Counted from the first letter of the stretch, positions 35,618 to 45,780 are shown. The stretch: 64,000 nucleotides of DNA from Pleionea litopenaei (GCF_031198435.1 NZ_CP133548.1:1676501-1740500), one strand, 5' to 3'. The notes: generated by a model from the sequence alone, not told the origin. Numbers and translations are program-made.

Positions 35618-36143
35618 GCTCACCACAAGTTGCCGCAACTTTACGCAAACCTTTAACCGTTTCGATCTGTAAGTACAGCAGACTTTCAATCGAAAGGAAC
35701 TCTACTTTGCCATTCATCTTCAACCAAAGAGTATGTGAAGCCGTTTTCTTCAAACCACCTTCAACATTGAAGAAAGTTCCGTTTTTAACAATTCGACACT
35801 GCTCTTTATAGATCTTAACCACCGGATTGTACGGATAATACCAGTACTCTACGTAAGCAAAAGTAGAGCCATCGTTTGATAGATAGCCACCAGAATAACC
35901 ACTGGGATTATACTGACTCGTCCATATAGGTTTTACCGAAGGATCAGGCGGCGACAAATACAAGCCTTTGAAAACCTCTAAAGTCCAGTTCTCTTTCCAT
36001 GGTTCATTAGAAAGTTTGTCAGGGTAAACATGAGCACTCCACTCTCGGTTTTCAGAATGAATAACAAACGACTTCCAGTCTGGAGGCTGATCGGCACTCA
36101 ATAAAATTGGCAGAGCCATTAGTAGCATTAAAATTCTATTCAT
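35610..36143 (-). CDS. Secreted hypothetical protein
   Basis: 177 aa with a signal peptide (MNRILMLLMALPILLSADQ). The mature domain is Tyr/Trp-rich (YLSPPDPSVKPIWTSQYNPS, YWYYPYNPVVKIYKEQC), with a cysteine pair, and no recognised family. Predicted periplasmic. The gap 36144-36329 has a TTTTTAACGCC (36201-36211) that resembles a lone attC end, and no ORF. Confidence 0.65.
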   Translation of the reverse strand: MNRILMLLMALPILLSADQPPDWKSFVIHSENREWSAHVYPDKLSNEPWKENWTLEVFKGLYLSPPDPSVKPIWTSQYNPSGYSGGYLSNDGSTFAYVEYWYYPYNPVVKIYKEQCRIVKNGTFFNVEGGLKKTASHTLWLKMNGKVEFLSIESLLYLQIETVKGLRKVAATCGEHR

Positions 36144-36329
36144 ACTAAATTCCTAGCTTGCTTCGCTACCCAGATCTGGCGTCATTGACTCCCTATTCTA
36201 TTTTTAACGCCATCTTAATAGAAATCCTTTCCATATTTAAACTCGGAGAAGTATCAAAATATTCGCTACACTAGTTCCCAACTTCGATGAAGCGAAATGA
36301 ATGCACAAGTATCTACCTCATCCATTTAT

Positions 36330-36800
36330 CTAAGAGCTTTTAAATGCCAACCAAACCATCGCTATGACAATGATTACGCCGCCCCCAATAACCAAAGGCA
36401 AAAATGATCCTGTACTTTGACTCGGTGTTGAGTTACCTGAAACTTCTTGAATTGGATAAGTTTCCCCATCGTCACCTTGCACCTTCGCATTGAATGCGTG
36501 AGAGATAGCGATCATCTTGTTTAAAATTTCGTCGTCAGGATTTTTTACAGTGATATTGCCTTGTTGATAATCAAACCAAGCCATATTACCACCTTCTTCA
36601 TGACCGCTGTATGCTGTCCAGACAGCCAACCCATCACTGTCAACTCGGAGAGTTTCTCCTTCGCCGACTTGCGCCTCAGCATAGTTATCAAGACGCATGT
36701 CTTTATCTTCCTTTAAATACGCTTTCCATTCTTCAATGCTTATATCATCACCGTCTTCGAACCAGTCTTCTTTCCTTGTGATATGAACGTCGTATCCCAT
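36330..36800 (-). CDS. Hypothetical protein, C-terminal membrane anchor
   Basis: 156 aa. Residues 1-110 are a soluble domain MGYDVHITRKEDWFEDGDDI ... VKNPDDEILNKM known as a recurring uncharacterised small family; then a Ser-rich linker and a hydrophobic tail (VIGGGVIIVIAMVWLAF) anchoring it in the membrane. Function unknown. A 32-codon ORF (MSSGYLGRDKKRF) precedes it at about 36.82-36.92 kb, not supported. Confidence 0.65.
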   Translation of the reverse strand: MGYDVHITRKEDWFEDGDDISIEEWKAYLKEDKDMRLDNYAEAQVGEGETLRVDSDGLAVWTAYSGHEEGGNMAWFDYQQGNITVKNPDDEILNKMIAISHAFNAKVQGDDGETYPIQEVSGNSTPSQSTGSFLPLVIGGGVIIVIAMVWLAFKSS

Positions 36801-36956
36801 TTATTTTTACCTTTTCTATTTGTAACGTTTAAATGTTTCAATTGCTTTCTCTATAATAATGAATCCGGTTTCTTTAAATCTCTTTTTATCTCGACCTAAA
36901 TAACCACTCGACATCTTGCTAATAATATAGAATTCGATTGCAATCTACCGTTATCA

Positions 36957-37424
36957 TCATGCTTCCGATTCACTTTTATCATATAAATTATCTTTAGCGA
37001 TTTCACTAATCGCAGTCCTTACAAATTCTTTATAAGAGCTGCCAACTTTCAAACAATATCGGTCATTACAGAGGGCATAATAGTAATAGGAGCCGCTTTC
37101 ATTAAATAGCTCTAGCGAATAGTGCTCAAACCCGTCTATTGATAAGCTATCTGATTTAACGACTTTTAGCGAAGAAACTCCTTCTAGTGATGTAAAGTCT
37201 CCCGCATCGTCGGTCTTTTCTTCCAAAACTATAAAACCTTTAGGTCCTACTGTGGGATTACCGCAGTCAACGAATATCTGTTTGTCTCGGAGAGATTTTT
37301 CTGCACTGATACTACAGTCTCCGGTTAAAGCAATGGATCGACCGAATACAGAAAAAGCGGCTTTGTCACTAGCCTTTACATTAAGAATTGCAATAATAGC
37401 GAAAATTAGAAGTTGATATTTCAT
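36957..37424 (-). CDS. Secreted hypothetical protein
   Basis: 155 aa with a signal peptide (MKYQLLIFAIIAILNVKA). The mature part has four cysteines, FGRSIALTGDCSIS and ALCNDRYCLKVGSS, likely two disulfides. No domain recognised. Last of the secreted small genes at the upstream side of the array; no attC is visible at its sides. Confidence 0.65.
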   Translation of the reverse strand: MKYQLLIFAIIAILNVKASDKAAFSVFGRSIALTGDCSISAEKSLRDKQIFVDCGNPTVGPKGFIVLEEKTDDAGDFTSLEGVSSLKVVKSDSLSIDGFEHYSLELFNESGSYYYYALCNDRYCLKVGSSYKEFVRTAISEIAKDNLYDKSESEA

Positions 37425-37603
37425 ATTTTAATCAGCCTTGATTAATTTATTATTTTGTCCGATGGTTTTCTACCGACAATATGACAGCATTCTATCCCAA
37501 TTCCGAATAGCCTACCGATCTTTCTCAATGAAGGCTAGAAGAAATATTAAACGGGTGTAATAAAAATACAGGGTTAACAGCTGCAGATATATGCAGAGAA
37601 AGG

Positions 37604-37635
37604 GTCAGAGGTATCCGCTATTGGCGACCTCTGAC
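37604..37635. terminator. Possible hairpin after the chemoreceptor gene
   Basis: Nine-base stem GTCAGAGGT/ACCTCTGAC with a 14-nt loop, 29 bp after the stop at 37664 on the minus strand. The following tract is only weakly U-rich, so it may be a terminator or a plain repeat. The rest of the 239-bp gap shows no ORF. Confidence 0.35.
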
Positions 37636-37663
37636 ATTCTATTAGAAAGGGGACAAATTGAAC

Positions 37664-39292
37664 CTAGACTTTAAAACTACCCACTTCGTGTTTCAAATCA
37701 CCAGAGTATTCCGCCAATTTAATACACGATGATTCAACTTCTCGACCACGTTGTGACGAGGTTTGTGAAGACTGATTAATTTTCTCAACGTTTTGGCTAA
37801 TATCATCGACCACTGTGGACTGCTCTTCTACCGCCGTCGCGACTTGTAAAATTCGCTCGTTAATCGAAGATAGATACTGAGTAATTTCATTCAGCTTTTC
37901 TTGCGCGCCTTTCGATGATGAAACGGTTCCTGCTGAGCGCTCTTTACTTGCTGCCATAATACTCACCGCTTCGTTTACGCCATTTTGTAAGCGGTCAATA
38001 ATTTGATTGATTTGTTCGGTAGACTCTTGCGTTTTACTGGCTAACGTTCGTACTTCATCGGCCACCACGGCGAAGCCGCGACCTTGCTCGCCAGCTCGAG
38101 CGGCTTCAATGGCGGCATTTAGCGCCAGTAAATTGGTTTGTTCGGCAATGCCTTTAATTACATCAAGTACGACAACAATACCTGATGCTTCACTTTCTAA
38201 CCGAGCTATCACTTCTGCTGAAGTATTAACATTCTCAGCGAGTTCATTGATTTCTTTAATCGACTGACTAAATATTTTCGCCACATTTTTCGCACTTTGA
38301 TCGGCTTCGTTCGTTTCACCGGCGACAGCTTGACTATTCGACGATACTTCATTAATTGCGCTACTCATTTGAGTAACCGCCGTCGCCACCAACGAGACCG
38401 CTTCTGCTTGTTGTTCACTCGTCAGTTTATTTTTTCGAGAAATATCAGCCAGACCTTCAGATGCAGATTCAACTCGCCCAGCGGTTCCCATTATGTGTTT
38501 TACAATCGACTGAAGCGAGGCTAAAAATCGATTGAACTGCACGCTCACTTTGCCAATTTCATCGTTTCCAAGATCGGGTAGTCGAGCCGTGAGGTCACCT
38601 TCACCATCGGCAATTTTAGTAATGGTATCGTGTAAAAATTCAATTCGTTTAGTGATGGTGCTCGGAAAGAAAATAGCAATGGCAAGAACTACTAAGGCGG
38701 TAACCAGTGCGTAAATTAATAAAAACGATTCAGCGCGTTCCGCTGTGGCATTCACATCATTGGTAAGCTTATCGGATGTCGCCGAAATACCTTCGCCAAT
38801 CGCATCGAGTATGTCTCGAGCACGTTCAAATTCTGCGGCCAATGATCCTAAGCTCATATTGGTTGCTTGCTCTTGAGTGATATTCCCCTGACGAAGCTGG
38901 TTAACCATTTTTGTTGAATCCGTTTCCCAACTTTTCAACACGTCTAAGAAACGACTAACTTGTGTTTTTAAATCGTCACTGATATTTAAACTTGCGACCT
39001 TTTTTAATCGCGTTTCAACTTGTTCAATATTTTCTCGATGATCTTTTAATAAAGCATCTGAGATTTTGCCCATCGCGATGGTTCGCTCAGCAATTTGTGC
39101 TTGATACAAATCACGGTCGGCATTTAAGGTTAAGCCCAATGCTGGATTGTAATTCTTTTGAATGGAATAAAAATCGTCAGAGACGCTTTTCATTGAACTC
39201 ATTTGTTGAATTGATAACGCAACCAATAAGATCAATATCAAAACTAATGGAATGATAAGCTTGGTTTTTATACTGAGATCTTGCCAACTCAT
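37664..39292 (-). CDS. Methyl-accepting chemotaxis protein
   Basis: 542 aa. Two membrane segments near residues 10-30 and 190-213 flank a periplasmic four-helix-bundle-like sensor; a HAMP domain follows ([26 protein letters not shown]). The signalling domain has the hairpin tip [20 protein letters not shown] then [15 protein letters not shown]. No C-terminal CheR-binding pentapeptide is seen. Transmits signal to CheA in the chemoreceptor array. Monocistronic. Confidence 0.93.
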   Translation of the reverse strand: MSWQDLSIKTKLIIPLVLILILLVALSIQQMSSMKSVSDDFYSIQKNYNPALGLTLNADRDLYQAQIAERTIAMGKISDALLKDHRENIEQVETRLKKVASLNISDDLKTQVSRFLDVLKSWETDSTKMVNQLRQGNITQEQATNMSLGSLAAEFERARDILDAIGEGISATSDKLTNDVNATAERAESFLLIYALVTALVVLAIAIFFPSTITKRIEFLHDTITKIADGEGDLTARLPDLGNDEIGKVSVQFNRFLASLQSIVKHIMGTAGRVESASEGLADISRKNKLTSEQQAEAVSLVATAVTQMSSAINEVSSNSQAVAGETNEADQSAKNVAKIFSQSIKEINELAENVNTSAEVIARLESEASGIVVVLDVIKGIAEQTNLLALNAAIEAARAGEQGRGFAVVADEVRTLASKTQESTEQINQIIDRLQNGVNEAVSIMAASKERSAGTVSSSKGAQEKLNEITQYLSSINERILQVATAVEEQSTVVDDISQNVEKINQSSQTSSQRGREVESSCIKLAEYSGDLKHEVGSFKV

Positions 39293-39351
39293 TGTTTTTC
39301 CCTTTGAAATTTATCATGGCATTCAATGAGTATAGTCAAGACTTGGCAAAA

Positions 39352-39377
39352 ATAAAGCCGCTGAAAAGCGGCTTTAT
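39352..39377. terminator. Strong intrinsic terminator of csdA
   Basis: Perfect 10-bp stem ATAAAGCCGC/GCGGCTTTAT with loop TGAAAA, 21 bp after the csdA stop on the minus strand. The A-rich start and T-rich end make it bidirectional. Confidence 0.85.
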
Positions 39378-39397
39378 CGTGAACGATTGGCTAGGTT

Positions 39398-41275
39398 TTA
39401 GCTGGACTTTTTCTTGCGCTTATCGCTGCCCTTACCGTCTTTCGGCTTATCGTGAGCTCGCTTTTCGCCGCTTCGCTTATCGTTGCCAGAGCGCTTGCCA
39501 CCGCCCTTCTTGTGTGAAGGTTTACCTTGACGAGGTTTGCTCTTTCCACCTTTATGCTTTCGACCAGGTTTGCCGCCGTCAGAATCGCCTTTTAAATATT
39601 CACTGGCTAATTCGATATTCAACGACTGACCGCACACTCTTGCGCGCTGCAAAATTCGCATCACTTCTGGAGGCATACCTGACGGAAGATCAACGGTTGA
39701 TACATCGTCAAACAACTTAATGTTGCCAATGTATCGGCTTTCCATTTCGGCTTCGTTCGCAATGGCGCCAACAATGTGCTTCGGAGATACACCGTGGTCA
39801 CGCCCTACGTGAATTACATAGCGCTGCAATTCAACATCTGGATCGCCCTTTAATGGTTCGGCTTGCGTACGAACCGGCGCTTTACCTCGTCCGCTTGGCT
39901 TATTACTGTTCGACCGACCACCTTTTGAATCTTCAAAATCAGGAATCTCAGGTAAGTTTTCTAACAACAAAGGCTTGTCTTTGAATAATAAGCTGGCCAG
40001 TGCCGATGCAATATCAACACCCGACTGATTATGTTCGCTTTGAATGCGTTCGATGATGTGACGAAAAGCTTCGTGTTCACCGGCAATAATTTGTTGCTGA
40101 ACATCATCTAAAAAGCGACGTGTTCTCTCATCATTGATCACTTCAACCGACGGCAATGACATGCGCGCAATCGTGGTTGAGTTATTGCGCTCAATCATGC
40201 GCAATAAATGACGCTCACGAGGGGCAACAAAAAGAATCGCTTTACCTTCGCGGCCAGCGCGTCCGGTACGACCAATTCGATGCACATATGATTCTGAGTC
40301 GTGTGGAATATCGTAGTTAATAACATGCGAAATTCGCTCTACGTCTAATCCACGAGCGGCAACATCGGTCGCGATAATAATATCAATCTTATTATCTTTT
40401 AACTGCTGAACCATTTGTTCACGTTGTTTCTGCTGCATGTCGCCATGAATGGCTTCGGCAGAAAAGCCTCGTGCGGTTAGTTTTTTGGCTAACTCATCGC
40501 AGCTGCTTTTTGTACGCATAAAAATAATGGTCGCGTCTGAATTTTCACTTTCTAAAATTCGAGTAAGCGCTTCAAGTTTATAGTTATTGCTAACCGATAC
40601 AAACAACTGCTCAATGGTACTGGCCGTTTTTGCTTTGCTTTCAATTTGAACATGTTGTGGTTCATTTAAAAATTTCTCAGCAACCTTCTTGATCGGTTTT
40701 GGCATCGTCGCAGAAAACAAAGCAATCTGACGTTGTTCAGGCGTGTGCTCTAAGATCCATTCGACATCGTCGATGAATCCCATGCGTAACATTTCATCCG
40801 CTTCGTCGAGCACTAGGGTTTTTAAATGATCCCATTTAAGTGAGCCACGACGCATATGATCCATAATACGACCAGGCGTACCAACAACCACATGCACGCC
40901 TTTGTCTAATTGACGCAACTGTGGTGGGTAAGGCTGACCGCCGTAAATAGGAAGTACTCTAAATCCTTTAATAAATTTCGCGTATTCACCGAACGCTTCG
41001 GCTACTTGAATCGCCAACTCACGCGTTGGGCAAATAACACAAACTTGCGGTTTATTAACAGATACATCAACTTTCGCTAGCGAAGGTAACGCAAAAGCGG
41101 CGGTTTTACCGGTACCGGTTTGCGCTTGACCAATTAAGTCAATATCTTGCTGAATAAGAGGAATACAGGCCTCTTGAATGGGTGAAGGTTTTTCGTAACC
41201 AATCACTTTGAGCGCTTGTAAAATAGAATCGGGCAGTGAGAGCTGCTCAAAGCTCACCGTGGTATTTTCTGACAT
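39398..41275 (-). CDS. csdA: DEAD-box ATP-dependent RNA helicase CsdA/DeaD
   Basis: 625 aa from the ATG at 41275 (a TTG six codons earlier is possible). Q motif SPIQEACIPLIQQD, motif I AQTGTGKT, Ia PTRELA, Ib TPGR, II VLDEADEML, III SAT, V RGLDVERIS, VI HRIGRTGRAG. C-terminal DbpA-like RNA-binding domain (ELQRYVIHVGRDHGVSPKHI) and a very basic Lys/Gly-rich tail. Acts in ribosome assembly and mRNA turnover at low temperature. Followed by a strong terminator. Confidence 0.95.
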   Translation of the reverse strand: MSENTTVSFEQLSLPDSILQALKVIGYEKPSPIQEACIPLIQQDIDLIGQAQTGTGKTAAFALPSLAKVDVSVNKPQVCVICPTRELAIQVAEAFGEYAKFIKGFRVLPIYGGQPYPPQLRQLDKGVHVVVGTPGRIMDHMRRGSLKWDHLKTLVLDEADEMLRMGFIDDVEWILEHTPEQRQIALFSATMPKPIKKVAEKFLNEPQHVQIESKAKTASTIEQLFVSVSNNYKLEALTRILESENSDATIIFMRTKSSCDELAKKLTARGFSAEAIHGDMQQKQREQMVQQLKDNKIDIIIATDVAARGLDVERISHVINYDIPHDSESYVHRIGRTGRAGREGKAILFVAPRERHLLRMIERNNSTTIARMSLPSVEVINDERTRRFLDDVQQQIIAGEHEAFRHIIERIQSEHNQSGVDIASALASLLFKDKPLLLENLPEIPDFEDSKGGRSNSNKPSGRGKAPVRTQAEPLKGDPDVELQRYVIHVGRDHGVSPKHIVGAIANEAEMESRYIGNIKLFDDVSTVDLPSGMPPEVMRILQRARVCGQSLNIELASEYLKGDSDGGKPGRKHKGGKSKPRQGKPSHKKGGGKRSGNDKRSGEKRAHDKPKDGKGSDKRKKKSS

Positions 41276-41506
41276 AATAAATGGGTATTCCAATCAATGA
41301 AGGGTAATAAGATTAGGAGCTGAAAGCTCCAAAGGGCGGTATTATAGAAGAATAAGTAGCAATTAGATACGTATTTTACTTAAATATTGTCGATTATTTG
41401 TACAAACCGCTCAAATTGCCCGCCTTCGGTAATTTTCACGACACTTCATTCTTGAGTTAAAACGCCTAAAAGATACAATCTCCCTCCGAGATTTACAGGG
41501 TTTATT

Positions 41507-42091
41507 ATGCGTTTCTCCCAAGTCATTACTTTATTCGCCGCAGTGTTTGCGGTGCTTGGCCTTATGTTAGGTGTTGTGGTGCTGCACGACTCGTCGGCAG
41601 CCTTTCTTCTTACGCCCTTGCTATGTATCGTCGGCCTAATCCTATTCACTGCCATTGCAAATGCGCCACGACTTACCGAGGTATTTCGGCAGATGCAGGT
41701 TGATCGGGCAAAGCTCCGATTGCTCAACTCAAAGCAAGCCGCTCAGTCGCACTTAATAAAGCGAGAACAGCAGCTGGAGCAGCAGAAACAATTAATATTC
41801 GAAGCCGCCCTAGCCGGTGACCAATCCATCACCTTGAACATGCTTCAACCTGAGCAAGCGAAAAGTTTAAGATGGCTCAAGCGTTTAGCGTCGGAACACT
41901 TTTCGACCATGAAACAACTGCGCGGATCCTTGGGTGAAAACACCATCGACTGGCATGTTGAGCTATTGCGTTTGATCGAACAACAACAGCAACAACAAGC
42001 CTTCGAGCTTAGCCTCAATCGCCAGCAATCGATTCAGTTTCTGAACAATCATTTATCGTATTTAGAACAAGCCAATGCGCGAGCGGCCTAA
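41507..42091 (+). CDS. Hypothetical membrane protein with coiled coil
   Basis: 194 aa. Two hydrophobic segments near residues 5-25 and 30-50, then a Gln/Glu-rich helical tail (QQLEQQKQ, and a run of glutamines RLIEQQQQQQAFELSL) predicted to be a coiled coil in the cytoplasm. AGGG upstream of the ATG. Divergent from csdA across 230 bp (41276-41506), which is AT-rich with a 32-nt G+C-poor leader and no ORF. Confidence 0.7.
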   Translation: MRFSQVITLFAAVFAVLGLMLGVVVLHDSSAAFLLTPLLCIVGLILFTAIANAPRLTEVFRQMQVDRAKLRLLNSKQAAQSHLIKREQQLEQQKQLIFEAALAGDQSITLNMLQPEQAKSLRWLKRLASEHFSTMKQLRGSLGENTIDWHVELLRLIEQQQQQQAFELSLNRQQSIQFLNNHLSYLEQANARAA

Positions 42092-42198
42092 TCTTACTGA
42101 GTAATGTCGGCTCATTTCTTAAAGACAATGGAAATAGCGGCTGCCAATGTTTGAAGAAATTGAACGACTGAAGAGATTGAACGACGCCTTTTCGGTCT

Positions 42199-43116
42199 TT
42201 AGCCTAATAGCCCGCTTTCGTTTAACAACCACCACCAAGCCGGTACGGTGATAAAGCCGGCAAGAATGCCATACCCCACCATGGCTGAAGCTAAGTTAGG
42301 TCGCTGTTGATGCAAGGTCGCCAAGGCACCCGCGGAGATCATCGGCGCCATGGCCGCTTCAAGAACCATGGTTTGCTCGAACACCGCCGGATATTGAACG
42401 CCGGCAAAAACCAGAGCAACCCCCAACGGAGCAAGTACTAACTTTATTGATAATCCCCACACCATAGGAATGCTGTCTTGTGGCTCAAGACGAAAGCGCC
42501 ACTGCAGCCCTACCGCTAACATCACCACCGGAACTAAGGTCGCGCCGATCATTGCTAATGATTGATTCAATGCGGTAGGCAATCCGCCCGTCAGATTAAT
42601 AACGCTGCCAACGATTAACGCCACAAAAGGCGGAAAAAACAACACTTTGCGGGCAATATTAGACGCCTTCACCGTCTCACCACTGTGCATAGCAATGACT
42701 AAGGTGCCGTAGGTAGCCAAGGCTAAGAAGCTGCCCAACTGGTCATATAAAATGGTATAAGGAATTGCCGCTTCGCCGACCAGCGCACTGACCATCGGAA
42801 TACCGACAAAAGAGGTGTTGCCGAGTGGCACCAGCAACATTAATACGCAACGCGTTGCGCGATCCCAGTTCATCACTTTGCACAATATCCAAACCAACAG
42901 AGCCGACACCAGCAGCGCTGACCATGCGGTGACCATTGGAACCAGAGCTTGTAATGAAAAGCTGAACTCAGCGAGGTTAACTAAGATTAATGCCGGCAGA
43001 GCCACCCAAATGACATAGAGGTTTAACACCTGCGGCGCATTGTCAGGAAAAATTCGCAAGCGAGCGAGTACTACCCCAAGCAATACACAAAGACCTATCA
43101 CCAACAGTGCCGACAT
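42199..43116 (-). CDS. AEC-family transporter
   Basis: 305 aa with about 10 hydrophobic segments. N-terminal MSALLVIGLCVLLGVVLARL and the central loop segments PLGNTSFVGIPMVSALVGE (the AEC N-T-x-F-x-G-x-P signature) identify the auxin-efflux-carrier family of organic-anion/malonate-type permeases. Substrate unknown. Divergent from the aldolase gene. Confidence 0.88.
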   Translation of the reverse strand: MSALLVIGLCVLLGVVLARLRIFPDNAPQVLNLYVIWVALPALILVNLAEFSFSLQALVPMVTAWSALLVSALLVWILCKVMNWDRATRCVLMLLVPLGNTSFVGIPMVSALVGEAAIPYTILYDQLGSFLALATYGTLVIAMHSGETVKASNIARKVLFFPPFVALIVGSVINLTGGLPTALNQSLAMIGATLVPVVMLAVGLQWRFRLEPQDSIPMVWGLSIKLVLAPLGVALVFAGVQYPAVFEQTMVLEAAMAPMISAGALATLHQQRPNLASAMVGYGILAGFITVPAWWWLLNESGLLG

Positions 43117-43247
43117 ACTACCCTACTCAATTTCTAACGACCTTCTCTAAGCCAAGCTTTTTAACTTACTGGCTTTCCAATAACAACAGCGTCAACCGCA
43201 CGCAGTAATAACCTTGAGCAATCACTGTTTTCGAACACGCTTACGCG

Positions 43248-43253
43248 TATAAT
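43248..43253 (+). promoter_or_regulatory. Possible -10 box upstream of the aldolase-mtnA pair
   Basis: TATAAT, 39 bp before the ATG at 43292. The matching -35 is poor (TGTTTT 16 bp upstream). Gap 43117-43291 otherwise empty. Confidence 0.35.
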
Positions 43254-43291
43254 AACACCCCAATTATGTTTGCGTATTAGCGAAAAGGACT

Positions 43292-43972
43292 ATGGTCAAA
43301 ACCGATTCAAATTCATTGCCACACGAAGAAGAAGGGGTCATTAAGTTTCAGCTTGAACATCAAACCGCTGAGCTGGCACAACACCCATTATTTTCTGAAG
43401 CACGGCTGATTGAACTCGATACTTGGCGACACATCCAGTTTCGCTTAAAAATGATTGGGCAAGATCCAACGCGCTACGATGGCTATGGCTTTGGCAACAT
43501 CAGCGCTCGTTTAGCAAAAACCTCCGATAACTTTTTAATCACAGGGACGCAAACCGGCGAACCTGAGTTTCTAACCAATCAGCAATACGCCATTGTGACT
43601 GAGTGTCACCCGGCTGCGAACCGTATTCAATCGATGGGGCCAATGAAGCCATCATCAGAAGCCATGACGCATGGTCAGCTGTATCAATTATCCAGTAGCA
43701 TTGATTGCGTGATTCATGTGCACTGCCCTGAAATTTGGCAATGCGCGCAACAGCTGAATGTTCCGACCACGGCCGCCGATGTACCCTATGGCACTCCGCA
43801 AATGGCGCAAGCGGTTGAGCAACTATTTAGCACCACAAGCGTCGCAGACGATAAAATTTTTGCGATGGCAGGTCATCTTGACGGCGTAGTGACCTTTGGC
43901 CAAACCTTCGATGAAGCCACACAGGTTTTAACTCGCTATTTAGCGCAGGCGATAGCGTTAACGCATCGTTAA
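43292..43972 (+). CDS. Class II aldolase/adducin family protein
   Basis: 226 aa. Zinc site visible: VIHVHCP (two His) and AGHLDGV later; catalytic glutamate region PSSEAMTHGQLY. Fold markers GYGFGNISAR and ITGTQTG. Lies 33 bp before mtnA on the same strand, so it may be the dehydratase/aldolase step of methylthioribose salvage (an MtnB-like role), but it lacks strong MtnB-specific features I could confirm. Cytoplasmic. Confidence 0.8.
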   Translation: MVKTDSNSLPHEEEGVIKFQLEHQTAELAQHPLFSEARLIELDTWRHIQFRLKMIGQDPTRYDGYGFGNISARLAKTSDNFLITGTQTGEPEFLTNQQYAIVTECHPAANRIQSMGPMKPSSEAMTHGQLYQLSSSIDCVIHVHCPEIWQCAQQLNVPTTAADVPYGTPQMAQAVEQLFSTTSVADDKIFAMAGHLDGVVTFGQTFDEATQVLTRYLAQAIALTHR

Positions 43973-44005
43973 TTTTGTTAATCACATTTAAATAAGGTTC
44001 ATCAC

Positions 44006-45028
44006 ATGAAACCCTTTACCACTGGATGCATGCGATACGATGGTGAGAACTTTACGATTCTCGATCAAACATTATTGCCACATCAAGAAACCTGGTTGCC
44101 ATGTCATACGGTTAACGATTTAGTCGTGATCATTCAACGCTTAGCCATTCGTGGTGCGCCCGCGATTGGTATTTCAGCCAGTGTGTTACTTGGCTTGTTG
44201 GCTAAACAAGGTGCGACTCAAACCGCGTTAATCGAAGCGGCCGACGAATTACGCAAAGCGCGTCCAACCGCGGTTAACTTGATGAACAACATCGATCAAA
44301 TGAAACGGGCAATTATTGATGGTCCGCTTCCAGACGCGGTCATCGCTGAAGCAGAAAAATTATTACAAGAAGATATCGAGCTGTGCGAGCGAATGTCGAC
44401 GAATGGCGCGGCGCTTTGCCAACCGGGCGACAAATTATTGACCCACTGTAATACCGGCAGTTTAGCCACCGCTGGGCTTGGTACTGCGCTCGGAGTCATT
44501 AGCAAAGCGCATCAAGTTCATTCGAATATTTTTGTCTGGGTTGATGAAACACGTCCACTGTTGCAAGGTGGTCGCCTTACTGCTTGGGAATGCAACAACC
44601 GCCATATTCCACACAAAATTATCTGCGACAATATGGCCGCAATGTTAATGGCCAAAGGCGACGTCAGTCGTATCTTTGTGGGCAGCGATCGCATTGCCGC
44701 CAACGGTGATTTCGCGAATAAAATCGGCACCTATTCGTTAGCGGTGTTGGCACACTACCACAAGGTGCCCTTTTATGTTGTTGCGCCACAAACCACGGTT
44801 GATCCTGAATGCGCAAGTGGCGACGCAATTCCAATTGAACTGCGTGGCGAACACGAAGTCAAAGGTGTGTCGGGTTCTTTTGGTGAATGCCAATGGGCTC
44901 CCGCTCAGAGCGAGGTGTTTAATCCTGCGTTCGATGTCACTCCCGCTAAATTAGTAACTGGCTGGGTGTTAGACACTGGAGTGTTTAATCAAGACGATGT
45001 TAAACAACCGAACTGGTGGTTAGGTTAA
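44006..45028 (+). CDS. mtnA: S-methyl-5-thioribose-1-phosphate isomerase
   Basis: 340 aa, the usual length. Converts methylthioribose-1-phosphate to methylthioribulose-1-phosphate in methionine salvage. Motifs RLAIRGAPAIGISASVLL, HCNTGSLATAG and GSDRIAANGDFANKIGTYSL are diagnostic of the family; the catalytic Cys and Asp lie in HCNTG and VGSDR. The N-terminus (MKPFTTGCMRYDG) matches. Only part of the salvage pathway (this plus the aldolase) is in the window. No SAM riboswitch seen upstream. Confidence 0.95.
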   Translation: MKPFTTGCMRYDGENFTILDQTLLPHQETWLPCHTVNDLVVIIQRLAIRGAPAIGISASVLLGLLAKQGATQTALIEAADELRKARPTAVNLMNNIDQMKRAIIDGPLPDAVIAEAEKLLQEDIELCERMSTNGAALCQPGDKLLTHCNTGSLATAGLGTALGVISKAHQVHSNIFVWVDETRPLLQGGRLTAWECNNRHIPHKIICDNMAAMLMAKGDVSRIFVGSDRIAANGDFANKIGTYSLAVLAHYHKVPFYVVAPQTTVDPECASGDAIPIELRGEHEVKGVSGSFGECQWAPAQSEVFNPAFDVTPAKLVTGWVLDTGVFNQDDVKQPNWWLG

Positions 45029-45060
45029 AAAGAACGTCACTATTTAAGGACCGCACGTAA

Positions 45061-45780
45061 ATGAGAAAAGCGCTGAAGAGAAATAGTCTGAGAATAAAAA
45101 CGGCCTGGTCATCGTACGTTATTTTCGCCCTTCTTTCGTGCGGCACATCATTGAGCTTTGCGAGTGGCAGTCAGTGCTTTGGTTCGACCAAAAAGGGCTC
45201 CATTCAAGGCGCGGTGCAACTCCCTGCACAAGGCGATAACTTTATTCAATACAGCCAAATTGCTCGCGCAGCCGGTCGCACCTATGTGCACTCGGTAGTG
45301 CGCGATATTGTGGTGGCCAGTTATCAACAACTCGCGACGTCACACCCAAACAAAGTTTTTAAGTACGCAGAAACAGGCTTAGCGGAAGGCGGATTATTTA
45401 AGCCACATAAAACGCATCAAAATGGTTTGTCCATCGACTTTATGACGCCGGTGACGAACGCGCAAGGCCAGTCGGTGAATTTACCGACGCTGTTAACCAA
45501 CCGATGGGGTTACGACATTGAATTTAACGACAATAGTCAATACAAAGATTTAACCATTGATTATGAAGCCATGGCAGCACATATCGTCGCGCTCCATCAA
45601 CAAAGCAAAGCCTTGGGTTATGATCTGTGGCGGGTGATTTTCGATCCTAAGTTGCAACCGAATTTATTTAAAACGTCTTACGCGAGTTATTTGAAAGAGA
45701 ATATTCAGTTCAGCACCAAACGTTCTTGGGTTAGACACGATGAACATTACCATGTTGATTTCGCGGTTCCCTGTAAATAA
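45061..45780 (+). CDS. Penicillin-insensitive murein endopeptidase-like (MepA/M74) protein
   Basis: 239 aa with a signal peptide (positive N-terminus, SSYVIFALLSCGTSLSFA). Zinc-binding motifs of the M74/LAS family: KTHQNGLSID, with H and D, and the terminal RHDEHYHVDF. Would cut D-Ala-meso-DAP cross-links in the periplasm. Lies 32 bp after mtnA on the same strand, possibly co-transcribed. N-terminal domain shorter and more divergent than E. coli MepA. Confidence 0.8.
   Translation: MRKALKRNSLRIKTAWSSYVIFALLSCGTSLSFASGSQCFGSTKKGSIQGAVQLPAQGDNFIQYSQIARAAGRTYVHSVVRDIVVASYQQLATSHPNKVFKYAETGLAEGGLFKPHKTHQNGLSIDFMTPVTNAQGQSVNLPTLLTNRWGYDIEFNDNSQYKDLTIDYEAMAAHIVALHQQSKALGYDLWRVIFDPKLQPNLFKTSYASYLKENIQFSTKRSWVRHDEHYHVDFAVPCK

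Noticed and set aside
28791-36210. Integron integrase gene (intI)
   Set aside because: No tyrosine recombinase ORF was found in any frame within the window.
36201-36211. attC near 36201
   Set aside because: Only one end (TTTTTAACGCC) is present; no partner box within about 120 bp.
43117-43291. SAM or MTA riboswitch before the aldolase-mtnA genes
   Set aside because: Only 175 bp, no conserved riboswitch core seen.
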